The translations under genes were made by a program, and so were the position numbers. Below are positions 8,866-16,853 of a DNA stretch of 64,000 nt, one piece after another. The notes beneath the pieces were generated by a model. That model saw only the letters and a list, made by a program, of their open reading frames with translations. It did no database searches and had not been told where the DNA came from. Position 1 is the first letter of the stretch. The number at the start of each line of letters is the position of its first letter. Source of the DNA: Burkholderia glumae LMG 2196 = ATCC 33617 (lineage in GTDB: Bacteria > Pseudomonadota > Gammaproteobacteria > Burkholderiales > Burkholderiaceae); NCBI RefSeq assembly GCF_000960995.1, contig NZ_CP009435.1, positions 2,976,001 to 3,040,000 on the forward strand, given 5' to 3'.

Positions 8866-8944
8866 GGCGCGCGGGCCGGGCCGGCGCGGGCGGCCCCGCC
8901 CCGCCGGCTGGCGGCCCGCCCGGCGCCGCTGTGCTATCGTATGC

Positions 8945-9175
8945 GCGCGTCTGGTGCCCGCTGCCGCGTTCGCGGCGGCGGTTGAACGGGAAACAGGAAG
9001 CGGCGTGCGCAAGCGGCACCTCGCCTGGCCTGTGCTGTCCTCGCAACGGTACGCCGCCGGCGGTCCGCTCCCAGCGGGCCGCGCGGATCGACGAACGCCA
9101 CTGCCGCACGCGGCGGGAAGGCCTCGATCCGTTCGTTTCGATCGGCGGTCAGCCCGGATACCGGCCGACGCAATG
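8945..9175 (+). ncRNA. Second cobalamin riboswitch, upstream of cobE-cobO-cobB
   Basis: Forward-strand conserved blocks: CTGGTGCCCG, TTGAACGGGAAACAGGAAG, CCTGTGCTGTCCTCGCAACGG followed by TA, CCACTGCC, CGGCGGGAAGGC and GTCAGCCCGGATACCGGCC. It ends about 90 nt before the cobE start. A possible -10 (TATCGT, about 8935-8940) precedes it but I see no convincing -35. It lies back to back with the riboswitch of the cobW operon, so both halves of the locus answer to B12. Confidence 0.93.
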
Positions 9176-9264
9176 GCGGGTTCACCCGCCCGACACGGCG
9201 CTCGCGAGGTACGCGCGCCGCGCCAGCGCGCTGTTCCGATCAACCGGCTCGATCCCGCTTTCGC

Positions 9265-9861
9265 ATGACCCGCTCAGCCTCGCGTTTGGCGCCGAGCCAC
9301 GCGCTGCCATCCGCCGCGACGCCGGCGGCCACGGCGCGCGTGTGCGACGCCCTGCTGCCCACGCCGCCCCTGCCGGCGCGCCCCTGCGCGCCGTGCGCCG
9401 GGGTGCCCGATGCCGCCGATGCCACGGCCTCGCGCGCCGCGCCATGGCGCGTCGCGGTCGGCATCGGCTGCCGCGCCGGCCGCTCGGCCGAGGCGATCGA
9501 GGCCGCCATCGAGGCCGCGCTGGCACGCCACCCGGGCCTCGGGCGCGAGGCCGTCGCGCTCGTCGCGACGCTCGACGCGAAGGCGGCCGAGCCCGGCCTC
9601 GTCGCCTGCTGCGCGCGCCATGGCTGGCCGCTCGTGGCGATCACGCGCGAGGCGATCGCGGCGCTGGCAGGCAGGCGCGCGGCGGGCGGCGACATGGGCC
9701 GCGCAGCGGACCAGCGGGCGCCCGTTTCGGCGGTGCAGGCGCGCTTCGGCATCGACGGCGTCTGCGAGCCCTGCGCGCGCGCGGCCGCGCCCAACGGCAC
9801 GCTGCTGGTGACGAAGACGGTCGTCGACGGCGTGACCGCCGCGATCGCCGGACCGCTCTGA
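9265..9861 (+). CDS. cobE: CobE/CbiG-C-type cobalamin biosynthesis protein
   Basis: 198-residue protein whose C-terminal 135 residues match the CobE/CbiG C-terminal family: VAVGIGCRAGRSAEAIEAAI, VALVATLDAKAAEPGLVACC and a Gly-rich end with VCEPCARAAAPNGTLLVTKTVVDGVT. Family proteins assist early aerobic corrin synthesis and bind tetrapyrroles. The first 60 or so residues are Ala/Pro-rich and not conserved-looking; ATG 9265 has no clear Shine-Dalgarno, so the true start could be internal (for example GTG near 9340). First gene of the riboswitch-controlled rightward unit. Confidence 0.8.
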   Translation: MTRSASRLAPSHALPSAATPAATARVCDALLPTPPLPARPCAPCAGVPDAADATASRAAPWRVAVGIGCRAGRSAEAIEAAIEAALARHPGLGREAVALVATLDAKAAEPGLVACCARHGWPLVAITREAIAALAGRRAAGGDMGRAADQRAPVSAVQARFGIDGVCEPCARAAAPNGTLLVTKTVVDGVTAAIAGPL

Positions 9862-9904
9862 GCCTCGCGCGCCCTCCCCCCAATTTCCGCACTCAGGAGA
9901 CCCG

Positions 9905-10507
9905 ATGAAAACCGATCCCGAATCGCATCAGCGCATGACCGAACGCCGCCGCGCCGGCCACGAGAAGAAGCAGGCTGCGGCCACCGTCGAGAAGGGGCTG
10001 CTGATCGTCAACACCGGCAACGGCAAGGGCAAGACCACGGCCGCCTTCGGCATGGCGGTGCGCGTGCTCGGCCATGGCATGCGGCTCGGCGTGGTGCAGT
10101 TCATCAAGGGCGCCCTGCACACCGCCGAGCGCGACCTCCTGGACACCTTCGCGCAATGCGATTTCGTCACGATGGGCGACGGCTACACCTGGAACACGCA
10201 GAACCGCGACGCCGACATCGCCACCGCGCGCAAGGGCTGGGACGCGGCGCGCCGCATGATCGAGAGCGGCGAATATCAGATGGTGATCCTCGACGAGCTG
10301 AACACCGTGCTCAAGTACGAGTACCTGCCGCTCGACGAGGTGCTGGCCGTGCTGGCCGCGCGCGCGCCGATGCTGCACGTGGTGATCACGGGCCGCCACG
10401 CGCCGGACGCGCTCGTGGAGGCCGCCGATCTCGTCACCGAGATGCGGCTCGTCAAGCACCCGTACCGCGAGCAGCACGTGAAGGCGCAGCGCGGCGTGGA
10501 GTTCTGA
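9905..10507 (+). CDS. cobO: Cob(I)yrinic acid a,c-diamide adenosyltransferase (CobO/BtuR)
   Basis: 200-residue CobA/CobO/BtuR-type enzyme that transfers the 5'-deoxyadenosyl group of ATP to cobalt(I) corrinoids. The P-loop is NTGNGKGKTTAAFG (about residues 36-49), followed by VRVLGHGMRLGVVQFIKG, the WNTQNRDADIATARKGW substrate loop and ILDELNTVLKYEYL. AGGAG lies a few bases before the ATG. The stop overlaps the cobB start by one base (TGATG). Confidence 0.95.
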   Translation: MKTDPESHQRMTERRRAGHEKKQAAATVEKGLLIVNTGNGKGKTTAAFGMAVRVLGHGMRLGVVQFIKGALHTAERDLLDTFAQCDFVTMGDGYTWNTQNRDADIATARKGWDAARRMIESGEYQMVILDELNTVLKYEYLPLDEVLAVLAARAPMLHVVITGRHAPDALVEAADLVTEMRLVKHPYREQHVKAQRGVEF

Positions 10508-11838
10508 TGACGGCGGCCGGCATGCCAGCCTGTCCCGCGCTGCTGATCGGCGCGAGCGGGTCCGGCCAGGGCAAGACCTCCGTGACCGCCGGGCTCGCGC
10601 GGCTGCACCGGCGGCTCGGCCGGCGCGTGCGCGTGTTCAAGACCGGCCCGGACTTCCTCGACCCGATGATCCTCGCGCGCGCGAGCGGCGCCGAGGTCGA
10701 GTCGCTCGATCTCGGCATGGTCGGCGAGGCCGGCTGCCGCGCGCTGCTCGCGCACGCGGCGGCCGAAGCCGACCTGATCCTGATCGAGGGCGTGATGGGG
10801 CTCTACGACGGCACGCCGAGCAGCGCCGACCTGGCCTGCCGGTTCGGCGTGCCGGTGGCCGCGGTGATGTCGGCGACCTCGATGGCGCAGACCTTCGCCG
10901 CGCTCGCCTTCGGGCTCGCGCGGTTTCGCCCCGAGGTGAGGTTTCACGGAGTGCTCGCCAACCGGGTCGGCTCGGCGCGCCATGCCACGCTGCTGCGGGC
11001 CGCGCTGCCCGACGACATCCGCTGGCTCGGTCATCTGCCGACCGATGCCGGCATCGCGCTGCCCGAGCGACACCTCGGGCTGCACCAGGCCGGCGACATC
11101 GCCGATCTCGACACGCGGCTGGAGCGCGCGGCCGACGCGCTCGCGGCCACCGCCCTCGCCGAGCTGCCGCCGGTGGTCGGCTTCGCGCCGCCCGAGCCGG
11201 CGCCGCCGCTGCCGCGCTGGCTCGACGGCCTGCGCGTGGCGGTGGCGCATGACGCCGCGTTCGCGTTCATCTATCCGGCCAACCTCGCGCTGCTGGCAGC
11301 GCTCGGCGCGCGCGTGACGCGCTTCTCGCCGCTCGCCGACGAGCCGCTGCCCGACTGCGACGCGCTCTATCTGCCGGGCGGCTATCCCGAACTGCATGCG
11401 GCACGCCTGGCCGGCAACGCCCGCAGCGCGGCCGGCATCGCCGCGCACGTGGCGGCCGGCCGGCGCGTGCTGGCCGAATGCGGCGGGCTGCTCTACCTGT
11501 GCGAGACGCTGACCGACGCCAACGGCACGACCACGCCGATGCTCGGGCTGCTGCCGGGCGCCGCCACCATGCAGCGGCGCTTCACGGCGCTCGGCATGCA
11601 ACGGCTCGACACGCCGCACGGGCCGCTCAACGGCCATACCTTCCATTATTCGAAGCTGGAGATGCCGCTCGCGCCGGCCGCGGTGGCCACGCGCCCCGAC
11701 GACGGCGCGCCCGGCGAGGCGGTTTACCGGCACGGGCCGATCGTGGCCAGCTACCTGCATGGGTACTGGCCGTCGAACCCGCGCGGCCTTGCGAGCCTCA
11801 TGCTCGGCGAATGGCCCGCGGCCTCGCCGCGTCGCTGA
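10507..11838 (+). CDS. cobB: Cobyrinate / hydrogenobyrinate a,c-diamide synthase CobB
   Basis: 443-residue protein with an N-terminal ATP-binding domain (P-loop GASGSGQGKTSVTAGLARL, about 15-33; FKTGPDFLDPMI) and a C-terminal class-I glutamine amidotransferase domain (LYLPGGYPELHA, nucleophile Cys in LAECGGLLYL, C-terminal SYLHGYWPSNP). It amidates the a and c carboxylates of (hydrogeno)cobyrinate. The ATG overlaps the cobO stop, indicating coupling. The longer open frame upstream is the shadow of cobO. In this aerobic-type cluster the substrate is most likely hydrogenobyrinate. Confidence 0.94.
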   Translation: MTAAGMPACPALLIGASGSGQGKTSVTAGLARLHRRLGRRVRVFKTGPDFLDPMILARASGAEVESLDLGMVGEAGCRALLAHAAAEADLILIEGVMGLYDGTPSSADLACRFGVPVAAVMSATSMAQTFAALAFGLARFRPEVRFHGVLANRVGSARHATLLRAALPDDIRWLGHLPTDAGIALPERHLGLHQAGDIADLDTRLERAADALAATALAELPPVVGFAPPEPAPPLPRWLDGLRVAVAHDAAFAFIYPANLALLAALGARVTRFSPLADEPLPDCDALYLPGGYPELHAARLAGNARSAAGIAAHVAAGRRVLAECGGLLYLCETLTDANGTTTPMLGLLPGAATMQRRFTALGMQRLDTPHGPLNGHTFHYSKLEMPLAPAAVATRPDDGAPGEAVYRHGPIVASYLHGYWPSNPRGLASLMLGEWPAASPRR

Positions 11839-11890
11839 GCCCTCGCCAGGCAGCGATAGCCGCGGCCGACCCGATGCGGCATGCGCCGGC

Positions 11891-12259
11891 TCAGGCCGAG
11901 CCGATCAGCAGGTCGGCCGGAATCCCGAGCCCCTGGTGCAGGCGCCGGATCATCGCCAGGCTCAGCGAGCGCTTGCCGTTCAGCACTTCGTAGACGCGGT
12001 TGGTGTTGCCGATGTAGGGCTTGAGGTCGGCGACCGACAGGCCGTCCTGCTCCATGCGGTAGCGGATCGCGGCGATCGGGTCGCGCGCGTGCCGGCGCAG
12101 GCAGGCGTGCTCGTAGCGCTCGACCAGACAGGTCAGGATCTCGAGCTTGTCGCCGCCGGGCGTGCCCGGCTCGGCGCCGGCCGCGGCCAGCGCCGACATC
12201 TCGGCGAGCGCGGCCTCGTAATCGAGCTCGGTGCGGATCGGGCGTATCGTCAGGTCCAT
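11891..12259 (-). CDS. HigA-like HTH antitoxin without adjacent toxin
   Basis: 122-residue protein beginning MDLTIRPIRTELDYEAALAE. The N-terminal part and the C-terminal XRE-type helix-turn-helix (IRYRMEQDGLSVADLKPYIG, then EVLNGKRSLSLAMIRRLHQGLGIP) match HigA-type antitoxins of the short, N-terminally extended group. Such genes normally follow a HigB/RelE-like toxin on the same strand. No toxin-like frame is visible in the 500 nt upstream (12260-12770), so this looks like an orphan antitoxin or stand-alone regulator. It converges on cobB. Confidence 0.75.
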   Translation of the reverse strand: MDLTIRPIRTELDYEAALAEMSALAAAGAEPGTPGGDKLEILTCLVERYEHACLRRHARDPIAAIRYRMEQDGLSVADLKPYIGNTNRVYEVLNGKRSLSLAMIRRLHQGLGIPADLLIGSA

Positions 12260-12711
12260 CGGGTCGCTCCACGGTGGCGTCGCCGGCCGGCGCGGCGCGA
12301 TGGCCGCGCATGCCGGCCCGGATGCGGGACGGGCCATGGTAGTCCCGGCGCGGGACGGTTCTCAATGCGGCATCGGGTATCGGCCCGCCGGCCCGCCCGC
12401 GACCACGGCGGCCGCGGCCGCCGCGCGGGAAGGCACGGCCTCGGGCGCTGCGCGCCGCGCTCGAACCGCGCTGGCGGCGACACGATGGCGGCCCCGCCGC
12501 GCCGCCGCGAACTTACATCGAACCCCATATAAAAATCCGAATCTGTCGGAACGCACGCGACATCGCGCTGTCATGTTCCCTGGCATCGATTTTCCACGCA
12601 GGGTCCCGCCGTTCGTCGATGGACCCTCGTCCGGCGTGCTTGACCGCGCGCCGACGCGCAGCACGCCACGCAGCCAGCCGCTTCCGCGGCGCGTGGCGCC
12701 GAAGCGCTGGT

Positions 12712-12747
12712 GCAGCCGGGCCGCGTCGTGTCGCGCGGCCCGGCTGC
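12712..12747. promoter_or_regulatory. 14-bp perfect hairpin just upstream of the M23 peptidase start
   Basis: GCAGCCGGGCCGCG (12712-12725) pairs perfectly with CGCGGCCCGGCTGC (12734-12747), loop of 8 nt. It ends 24 nt before the ATG at 12772, so it would lie in the leader RNA. The rest of the 12260-12711 gap holds only an AT-rich promoter-like patch near 12525-12545. Confidence 0.5.
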
Positions 12748-12771
12748 CGTCGCCCCAAACCCGTTTTGAGG

Positions 12772-14109
12772 ATGTACAGTCCGTTGATCCCCCGCATCGA
12801 CCTTCCCGTTCGCGCCGGCGGCCGACACGCCCGCCGGCCCGCCCCGCACCCGCTGGCGCGCCTCGTTCCGGCCACCGGCGTCATCGGCGCGCTGGCCGCG
12901 CTGGCCGCCCTCGCCCTCACCGCCGCGCCGCCGGCCGCCTCGACGCCGGCCACGCCGACACTGAGCGGCGCCGCGAAGACGCCGCTGCGTGTGTTCGCGG
13001 CCACGCCGTTCCCGAGCGCGCAGCGTTTCGTCACCGAGCAGCTCGAAGCCGAGCTCGGCCCCTACGAGGCGGCGCTGGGGCGGCTGGCCACGCGCCCGCT
13101 CGTGCGCCCCTTCCCGCGGCCGGGCCTGCTCGGCGACGCGAGCGACCTGTTCTCGCTCGCCGCGCCGCCGCCCCACGCCGACGCGCCGCTCCAGGCGGGC
13201 GGCGTGCGCGCCGGCACGATCGAGCGCTCGTTCGCCGACACCCTGCAGCGGCTCGACGTGCCGCCCGAGGTGCGGATCCAGCTCGGCGACCTGGTCGCCA
13301 CGCACACGCACCCGCATGCCGCCGCGCAGCCCGGCGACCGCTACCGGCTCGCCTACGCGATCACGCCCGACGGCCCGCGCCTGACGGCCCTCGATCTGCG
13401 CAGCGCCGGACGCCACTTCGGCGCGCTCTGGTTCCGCCCGCCGGGCGCAACCCATGGTGCGTTCTACAGATACGACGGCACGCCGCTCGAGGCGGCGGCG
13501 CTGATCATGCCGGTGGCCGCCACGCGCATCAGCTCGCCGTTCGGCGAGCGCCTCCACCCGATCTCGCATCTGCGCCTGATGCATACCGGCACCGACTTCG
13601 CGGCGCCGCGCGGCACGCGCGTGAACGCGGCGGCCGACGGCGTGGTGTCGTTCGTCGGCATCGATCCGCATGGCTACGGGCGCTACGTGGTGGTCGAGCA
13701 TCCCGGTGGGGTCTCGACGCTGTACGCGCATCTGTCGGCGTTCGCGCCCGGGCTCGAGGAAGGCATGCGCGTCGCGCAGGGCCAGCGGCTCGGCGCGGTC
13801 GGCATGACGGGCGCCGCCACCGGCCCGCATCTGCATTTCGAGGTGCGCCGGGCCGATACGCCGGTCGATCCGGTGGTCGCGCTCGCCGACGCGAGCAACA
13901 CGCTCGCGCCCATGCAGCTCGACGCGTTCCGCCGCGAGGCCACCGCCATGCGCACCCAGCTCGCCGCCGCGGCCGCCCCGGCCACCGGCATCGCGATGCT
14001 CGACACGGCCCCCGCCGATGCCGGCCTGAGCACGCTCGACCCGACCTTGCGCGCACTGCTGCCGGCCCCGGGCCAGGCCGCCGCCTCCGCCCGGGCCGCC
14101 GCGTCCTGA
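12772..14109 (+). CDS. M23-family metallopeptidase (LytM/peptidoglycan endopeptidase type)
   Basis: 445-residue protein with one N-terminal membrane segment or uncleaved signal (about residues 35-60, an Ala/Leu-rich run), a long linker region and a C-terminal M23 domain. The Zn site is visible: H and D in LMHTGTDFAAPRGT (about 270-275) and the HLHFEV motif (about 353-358), with LYAHLSAF between. Such enzymes cleave peptidoglycan cross-links or act as envelope factors. The ATG at 12772 follows TTGAGG; longer upstream frames cross the hairpin and are unlikely. The C-terminal 60 residues are Ala-rich and probably disordered. Confidence 0.85.
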   Translation: MYSPLIPRIDLPVRAGGRHARRPAPHPLARLVPATGVIGALAALAALALTAAPPAASTPATPTLSGAAKTPLRVFAATPFPSAQRFVTEQLEAELGPYEAALGRLATRPLVRPFPRPGLLGDASDLFSLAAPPPHADAPLQAGGVRAGTIERSFADTLQRLDVPPEVRIQLGDLVATHTHPHAAAQPGDRYRLAYAITPDGPRLTALDLRSAGRHFGALWFRPPGATHGAFYRYDGTPLEAAALIMPVAATRISSPFGERLHPISHLRLMHTGTDFAAPRGTRVNAAADGVVSFVGIDPHGYGRYVVVEHPGGVSTLYAHLSAFAPGLEEGMRVAQGQRLGAVGMTGAATGPHLHFEVRRADTPVDPVVALADASNTLAPMQLDAFRREATAMRTQLAAAAAPATGIAMLDTAPADAGLSTLDPTLRALLPAPGQAAASARAAAS

Positions 14110-14261
14110 CCGCGGCGGCGACGCGCGCCCGCCACGCGCCATGGCAGGCGTCATGACGCCGCGCCGCTGTCTCGTTATCATCGTGGGCAGGCGCGCCGGC
14201 AGCGGCGCGCCTCGCGGACCGCGCGCGGCGCGGCACAGCATTTCTCGACGGGAGCGCTTCG

Positions 14262-15053
14262 ATGGCGCCAGCTCAGTATTTCCGCAGCCTCGCCGGACGC
14301 GAGCGCAGCGCCGACGGCAATCGCCGCCTCGGCCTGTCGCTCGCGTTCGTGGCGGGCGCGGCCAATGCCGGCGGCTTTGTGGCCGTCCATCAGTACACCT
14401 CGCACATGAGCGGCATCGTGTCGTCGATCGCCGACGACACCGCGCTCGGCGATCTCTCGCTGGCGCTGGCCGGCGTGGCCTCGCTGCTCGCGTTCGTCTG
14501 CGGTGCGGCCAGCACCGCGCTGCTCGTCAACTGGGGGCGCCGGCGCGGCCTGCATAGCCAGTACGCCTCGCCGCTCGCGCTCGAGGCGCTGCTGCTGGTG
14601 GGCTTCGGCGTGCTCGGCAGCCAGCTCGCCGATCACCGCCCCTTCTACGCGCCGCTCACGGTGATCCTGCTCTGCTTCATCATGGGGCTGCAGAACGCGA
14701 TGATCACCAAGATCTCGAATGCCGAGATCCGCACCACGCACGTCACGGGGATGGTGACCGACATCGGCATCGAACTCGGCAAGCTGTGCTATCCGAACCG
14801 CGCGCCGGCCGGCCCGGCGCCGGATGGCGGCGCGCCCGCGCCGCTCGCGGCCCTGCCGCCGGTGCGCGCGAACCTGCCGAAGCTGCGCGTGCTGGGCGCC
14901 ATGCTGGCGATGTTCATCGGCGGCGGGCTGGCCGGCGCGCTCGGCTTCCAGCATGCCGGGTACGCCGCCACGCTGCCGCTCGCGGCGCTGCTCATGGCGC
15001 TCGCGATCGTGCCGTTCGCCGACGACCTGCGCGCGCGGCTCGACCGCTCCTGA
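14262..15053 (+). CDS. DUF1275 / YoaK-family membrane protein
   Basis: 263-residue integral membrane protein with about six hydrophobic segments. The signature of the DUF1275 family is present: LAFVAGAANAGGFVAVHQYTSHMSG near the N-terminus, then ILLCFIMGLQNAMITKIS and IRTTHVTGMVTDIGIELGKL. Function of the family is unknown; small-molecule transport has been proposed. The start is preceded by CGACGGGAGCG, an acceptable ribosome site. It stands alone between the M23 gene and a convergent transporter. Confidence 0.88.
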   Translation: MAPAQYFRSLAGRERSADGNRRLGLSLAFVAGAANAGGFVAVHQYTSHMSGIVSSIADDTALGDLSLALAGVASLLAFVCGAASTALLVNWGRRRGLHSQYASPLALEALLLVGFGVLGSQLADHRPFYAPLTVILLCFIMGLQNAMITKISNAEIRTTHVTGMVTDIGIELGKLCYPNRAPAGPAPDGGAPAPLAALPPVRANLPKLRVLGAMLAMFIGGGLAGALGFQHAGYAATLPLAALLMALAIVPFADDLRARLDRS

Positions 15054-15090
15054 GCCTGGCGCGCCATCGCCGCCGGCGCGGCACGGACGA

Positions 15091-15114
15091 AAAAAAGCCC
15101 GCCGTCAGGCGGGC
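15091..15114 (-). terminator. Intrinsic terminator of the KgtP-like transporter gene
   Basis: GCCCGCC (15097-15103) and GGCGGGC (15108-15114) form a stem; on the reverse strand it is followed by TTTTTT (15091-15096). Orientation fits the leftward transporter ending at 15243, with a roughly 130-nt 3' UTR. Confidence 0.7.
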
Positions 15115-15242
15115 ATCGAATCCCAGTCAAGGAGGTGTCACACGAACTACGGGTTCAGATTAAGGGGCCCGCCGCGTGACCACAACCAAGCATTTCCGAT
15201 ATCGTTATCGCGATCGCGCCGTTACGCCGGCGGCGCCGCCGC

Positions 15243-16547
15243 TCACGGCTCGTGCCGCAGATAGCCTTCCCTGGCCGGGTCGCGCATGCGCCACGACACC
15301 AGGAACGAGATCGCGCACAGCGCCGTCACGTACCAGTAGAACGTCGCCTCGGTGCCGGCCTGCTTGAACCACAGCGCCACGTACTCGGCCGTGCCGCCGA
15401 ACAGCGCATTGGCCACCGCGTAAGAAAGGCCCACGCCCATCGCGCGGACTTCGGGCGGAAACATCTCGGCCTTGATCAGGCCGCTGATCGAGGTATAGAA
15501 GCTGACGACGGCGAGCGCGACCGTGATCAGCACGAATGCCGTCATCGGGCTCCTGGTGCCGGCGATCGCATGCATCAGCGGCACCGTGCCGAGCACCGCG
15601 AGGCCGCCGAACAGCAGCATCGAGCTGCGCCGGCCGATGCGGTCCGACAGCGCGCCGAACACCGGCTGCAGCAGCATGTAGACGAGCAGCGCCATCGTCA
15701 TCACGTTGCTGGCCGTCTTCGCAGGCATGCCCGCCGTGTTGACGAGGTACTTCTGCATGTAGGTGGTGAACGTGTAGAAGATCAGCGAGCCGCCTGCCGT
15801 GAAGCCGACCACCGTGAAGAACGCGCCCTTGTGCTGCATCACGCCGCGGATCGTGCCGGCGTCGCGCGCATGGCGCGATTCGCGGGTGGAGGTCTCGCCG
15901 AGCGACTTGCGCAGGTAGAGCGACACCAGCGCGGCCAGCGCGCCGACCAGGAACGGAATCCGCCAGCCCCAGGCGCGCAGTTCCTCGGTGGTGAGGAACT
16001 GCTGCAGGATCACCAGCACCAGCAGCGCGCAGAGCTGGCCGCCGATCAGCGTCACGTACTGGAACGAGGCGAAGAAGCCGCGCCGGCCCTTCAGCGCGAC
16101 CTCGCTCATGTAGGTCGCGCTGGTGCCGTACTCGCCGCCCACCGACAGCCCCTGCAACAGCCGCGCCACCAGCAGCATCACCGGCGCGAGCGCGCCGATC
16201 TGGTCGTAGGTGGGCAGCGCCGCGATCACCAGCGAGCCGCCGCACATCATCAGCACCGAGATCATCATCGCGGTGCGCCGGCCGCGCCGGTCGGCGATGC
16301 GGCCGAACAGCCAGCCGCCGATCGGCCGCATCAGGAAGCCGGCCGCGAACACGCCGGCGGTGTTGAGCAGCTGCGTGGTGGGATTGCCGCTCGGAAAGAA
16401 CGCGTGCGCGAAGTAGAGCGAGCAGAACGAATAGATGTAGAAGTCGAACCATTCGACGAGATTGCCCGACGAGGCGCCGACGATCGCGAAGACGCGTCGG
16501 CGGGTGTCGTTGGCGGCCAGGTGGGCCGGATCGGTGAGATCGGTCAT
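15243..16547 (-). CDS. kgtP: MHS-family MFS transporter, alpha-ketoglutarate permease type
   Basis: 434-residue major facilitator protein with 12 hydrophobic segments. It starts MTDLTDPAHLAANDTRRR and shows the metabolite:H+ symporter hallmarks NLVEWFDFYIYSF, FLMRPIGGWLFGRIADRRGR and LQGLSVGGEYGTSATYMSE. The pattern is closest to KgtP-type alpha-ketoglutarate symporters, also seen in the C-terminal half (YEVALWFK-like segment, ATFYWYVTALC). An upstream in-frame extension to 16646 lacks a ribosome site. It is a single-gene unit. The substrate is inferred from family resemblance. Confidence 0.82.
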   Translation of the reverse strand: MTDLTDPAHLAANDTRRRVFAIVGASSGNLVEWFDFYIYSFCSLYFAHAFFPSGNPTTQLLNTAGVFAAGFLMRPIGGWLFGRIADRRGRRTAMMISVLMMCGGSLVIAALPTYDQIGALAPVMLLVARLLQGLSVGGEYGTSATYMSEVALKGRRGFFASFQYVTLIGGQLCALLVLVILQQFLTTEELRAWGWRIPFLVGALAALVSLYLRKSLGETSTRESRHARDAGTIRGVMQHKGAFFTVVGFTAGGSLIFYTFTTYMQKYLVNTAGMPAKTASNVMTMALLVYMLLQPVFGALSDRIGRRSSMLLFGGLAVLGTVPLMHAIAGTRSPMTAFVLITVALAVVSFYTSISGLIKAEMFPPEVRAMGVGLSYAVANALFGGTAEYVALWFKQAGTEATFYWYVTALCAISFLVSWRMRDPAREGYLRHEP

Positions 16548-16790
16548 GCAGTTGCGGTCCTCGATGGGTCGTGGGATGCGTGCGGGGGCATGGGCGCGAC
16601 GCGCGCTGCGCATGGCGCACCCGGCCGCGCCGGGCGGCCGGTGCACGGGCGCGGGACCGCCTCGCCCGGCACCGCCCGCGCTCGGTGCGGCGCCATTCTA
16701 TCCAATTGAAAGCTTGCGCGCCGTCAGGGCAGTCCCCAGGATCGGGCACGGCCCGCGCCCTCGCGCAACCGCCATGCCCCATCACGAAAG

Positions 16791-16812
16791 AAGCCAGCCC
16801 GAGGGCTGGCTT
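16791..16812 (-). terminator. Intrinsic terminator of the prkA-yeaH-spoVR operon
   Basis: AAGCCAGCCC (16791-16800) pairs with GGGCTGGCTT (16803-16812); the reverse strand continues TTTCG. It lies 40 nt beyond the spoVR stop. Confidence 0.65.
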
Positions 16813-16853
16813 CGCTCGACGCAGCGCGGGCGGACGGCGCGTCCGCCCGCCGC

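Noticed and set aside
12260..12660. Reverse frames upstream of the HigA-like gene as its missing toxin
   Set aside because: Their translations are low-complexity Arg/Ala/Pro-rich and show no RelE/HigB pattern.
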